Shown: in pieces, positions 62,969 to 64,000 of the stretch
Numbering within the stretch: the first letter of the stretch is position 1
Layout: every line of letters begins with the position of its first letter
NCBI RefSeq assembly: GCF_000400715.1
Contig: NZ_KE007347.1
Coordinates: 1,216,389 to 1,280,388, forward strand
Origin: Acinetobacter genomosp. 15BJ
GTDB lineage: Bacteria; Pseudomonadota; Gammaproteobacteria; Pseudomonadales; Moraxellaceae
Direction of reading: 5' to 3'
DNA length: 64,000 nt
The notes under the pieces: model-generated
Database searches by the model: none
What the model saw: only the letters and a program-made list of their open reading frames with translations
What the model was told of the DNA's origin: nothing
Made by a program: the position numbers and the translations under genes

Positions 62969-63724
62969 TTATACATTCCGTTCTTTTTGCTCTATATAGC
63001 TTTCTGGGTATGGATCACTTTCAATAATTTTTCTATATTCATATACAGACTCAAGCAACAAGTGATCTTTTTCACTTAGATAGCGACTTGGCAATAAGAA
63101 AACCTCTTGGGGGTCTTTAAATCCATACAAGCCAAAAATCTGTTCTGACTTTTCTGAAAAATGTTTTAATGACTTTGAAGCATTTTTTATAATAAAAAAT
63201 AAAATAAAATAAAATAAAATAGAGACTATCAACCAACTCAAAAAATCATCAAAAGAAAAATCCCTCCCAAATAAAAGAATTAAAAGAAGGCCTATCACAG
63301 AAATAAAATACATCCATAACCCGCCTTTTCTTGCTGAGATATTATGTTTTTTGATAGAAGCTCCCATCCCAACCTGCATATGGAGTAGACCTGTTTTAGG
63401 GCTCAATACAGAATAAAGCTCATATAAGTTGTTTTCTAGCCTTCTTACAATGCAAATAACATACTCTTCCTGTTCGAATAGAGCACGATGAAATTGACCC
63501 ACACAAACTTTACCGCCTATTTCCAAAACAACGGACTTAACATGTAAACGACTACGCGATGCGAGAAATACAGTCTGTGCGGACAATGAAACACTTTCTG
63601 CTACACCGCTTAGAATTGCTGAAGCTGCAATTTGAGTATCACCAGACTTACCAAATGCACTTAAAGAATCATCATAAATCTCTAATCTTTGAATGCGACC
63701 TTCAAATTTCAACATCTCAAACAT
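62969..63724 (-). CDS. Membrane protein of unknown function, possibly type VI secretion-associated
   Basis: 251-aa protein. Residues 1-120 look soluble and beta-rich (LKFEGRIQRLEIYDDSLSAFGKSGD, VKSVVLEIGGKVCVGQFHRALF). Two close transmembrane helices follow (about 140-153 and 160-182), then a charged helical C-terminus. The architecture is like proteins annotated in Acinetobacter as putative type VI secretion effectors or immunity partners, but I cannot confirm that. An (AAAAT)5 tract at 63196-63220 lies in the code for the second helix. One base separates its ATG from the stop of an upstream truncated gene, implying a former operon. Confidence 0.6.
   Translation of the reverse strand: MFEMLKFEGRIQRLEIYDDSLSAFGKSGDTQIAASAILSGVAESVSLSAQTVFLASRSRLHVKSVVLEIGGKVCVGQFHRALFEQEEYVICIVRRLENNLYELYSVLSPKTGLLHMQVGMGASIKKHNISARKGGLWMYFISVIGLLLILLFGRDFSFDDFLSWLIVSILFYFILFFIIKNASKSLKHFSEKSEQIFGLYGFKDPQEVFLLPSRYLSEKDHLLLESVYEYRKIIESDPYPESYIEQKERNV
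63196..63220. repeat. Pentanucleotide tract (AAAAT)5 inside a coding region
   Basis: Five perfect AAAAT units. Five is not a multiple of three, so loss or gain of a unit by slippage would shift the reading frame of the membrane protein gene. Confidence 0.9.
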
Positions 63725-63725
63725 T

Positions 63726-63812
63726 TTAAACGCTCACTATCGCTTTCATAAACTCTTCATATTCTTCATCTGCAGTTTGGAATTTCTTTTCATTTCTAGA
63801 CGCTGATGTGTG
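63726..63812 (-). pseudogene. 3' end of a gene cut by the IS3-family element
   Basis: An open frame on the minus strand runs from the IS boundary to TAA at 63726-63728 and encodes TSASRNEKKFQTADEEYEEF plus a few residues. It ends one base before the start of the next gene. The rest of this gene should lie beyond the IS element, outside the window. Confidence 0.5.
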
Positions 63813-64000
63813 CTGAGAAAACAGGAGGTTTTAACTTGGTAAACTATAGACACTCATCAGGAGTTTACCATGAGCAAGAAACAGAAGACTTACACCGCAG
63901 AATTTAAAGTTGAAGCAATAAAATTGATTGAAGCCAATCAAGGCAATGTATCGGAAACAGCCAGACAACTTGGCATTTCAATGCAAACTCTTTCAAATTG
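63813..64000 (+). mobile_element. Left end of an IS3-family insertion sequence (partial)
   Basis: The element is recognised by its transposase OrfA at 63870. Its left end is probably near 63804-63825 (TGTGCTGAGAAAACAGGAGG region); the exact inverted repeat cannot be set because the right end is outside the window. Confidence 0.75.
63870..64000 (+). CDS. IS3-family transposase OrfA (3' part outside window)
   Basis: The first 43 residues are MSKKQKTYTAEFKVEAIKLI, then EANQGNVSETARQLGISMQT and LSN, the HTH_Tnp_1 domain of IS3-family OrfA, which binds the inverted repeats. A GGAG ribosome site lies seven bases before the ATG. OrfB, normally made by -1 frameshifting, would be beyond position 64000. 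Confidence 0.88.
   Translation, partial: MSKKQKTYTAEFKVEAIKLIEANQGNVSETARQLGISMQTLSN

Overview
The window is chromosomal DNA from a Gammaproteobacterium that is very probably an Acinetobacter (Moraxellaceae). The evidence is gene content and protein resemblance: an AlkM-type alkane hydroxylase beside a divergent AlkR-type AraC regulator, a family I lipase with its foldase, OruR-type AraC regulators, an AT-rich base composition, and neighbourhoods such as prmC-prfA, queF, rodA-mltB-rlpA and ahpF. Most genes are ordinary housekeeping or catabolic genes.

Layout. 1-1600: the end of a ThiF/MoeB-type gene that runs off the left edge, then a small type I-F-like CRISPR array (four repeats, three spacers) with no cas genes in the window, then an unknown gene. 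1650-9100: the lipase/foldase pair with a divergent AraC regulator and a 21-bp-period operator; a flavin reductase-like protein; a lipoprotein; a short-chain dehydrogenase with a divergent AraC regulator; a PaiB-like FMN protein. 9100-14160: prmC, prfA, YiaA-like and glycine-zipper proteins, trhP (yegQ) and a YfhL-type ferredoxin. 14280-26465: a locus that looks built for guanidine nitrogen. 26600-61220: mainly core genes (glyA, tRNA-Arg(CCG), an ABC-2 exporter, queF, rodA, mltB, rlpA, sthA, lipoyl synthase, a FabH-like enzyme, hrpA, ahpC, alkM/alkR, ahpF, a GST, an extracellular nuclease, trmB). 61220-64000: a decayed accessory segment with a broken Crp/YeiL-like regulator, remnants of polymorphic or secretion-related genes, a membrane protein gene containing an (AAAAT)5 tract, and the left end of an IS3-family element.

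The most interesting region is 14.3-26.5 kb. A guanidine-I (ykkC-type) riboswitch leads an operon of two DUF1989 proteins (carboxyguanidine deiminase type) and a biotin-dependent urea/guanidine carboxylase. Next to it lie a NikR-fold regulator that has lost three of four nickel ligands, a 38-residue small ORF, and two paralogous periplasmic binding proteins (one frameshifted). Facing them is an ABC permease/ATPase operon that continues into a 2-oxoglutarate/Fe(II) oxygenase and a seven-bladed beta-propeller. Three copies of the same operator, GTA(A/T)TA(C/T) twice with 14 bases between, sit in front of the three transcription units. They tie the locus into one regulon and have the geometry expected of a NikR-like tetramer. 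No allophanate hydrolase gene is present in the window.

Limits: all functions come from reading the sequence without database searches. Two frameshifts (near 18.6 kb and 62.4 kb) fall in homopolymer runs and could be assembly errors.
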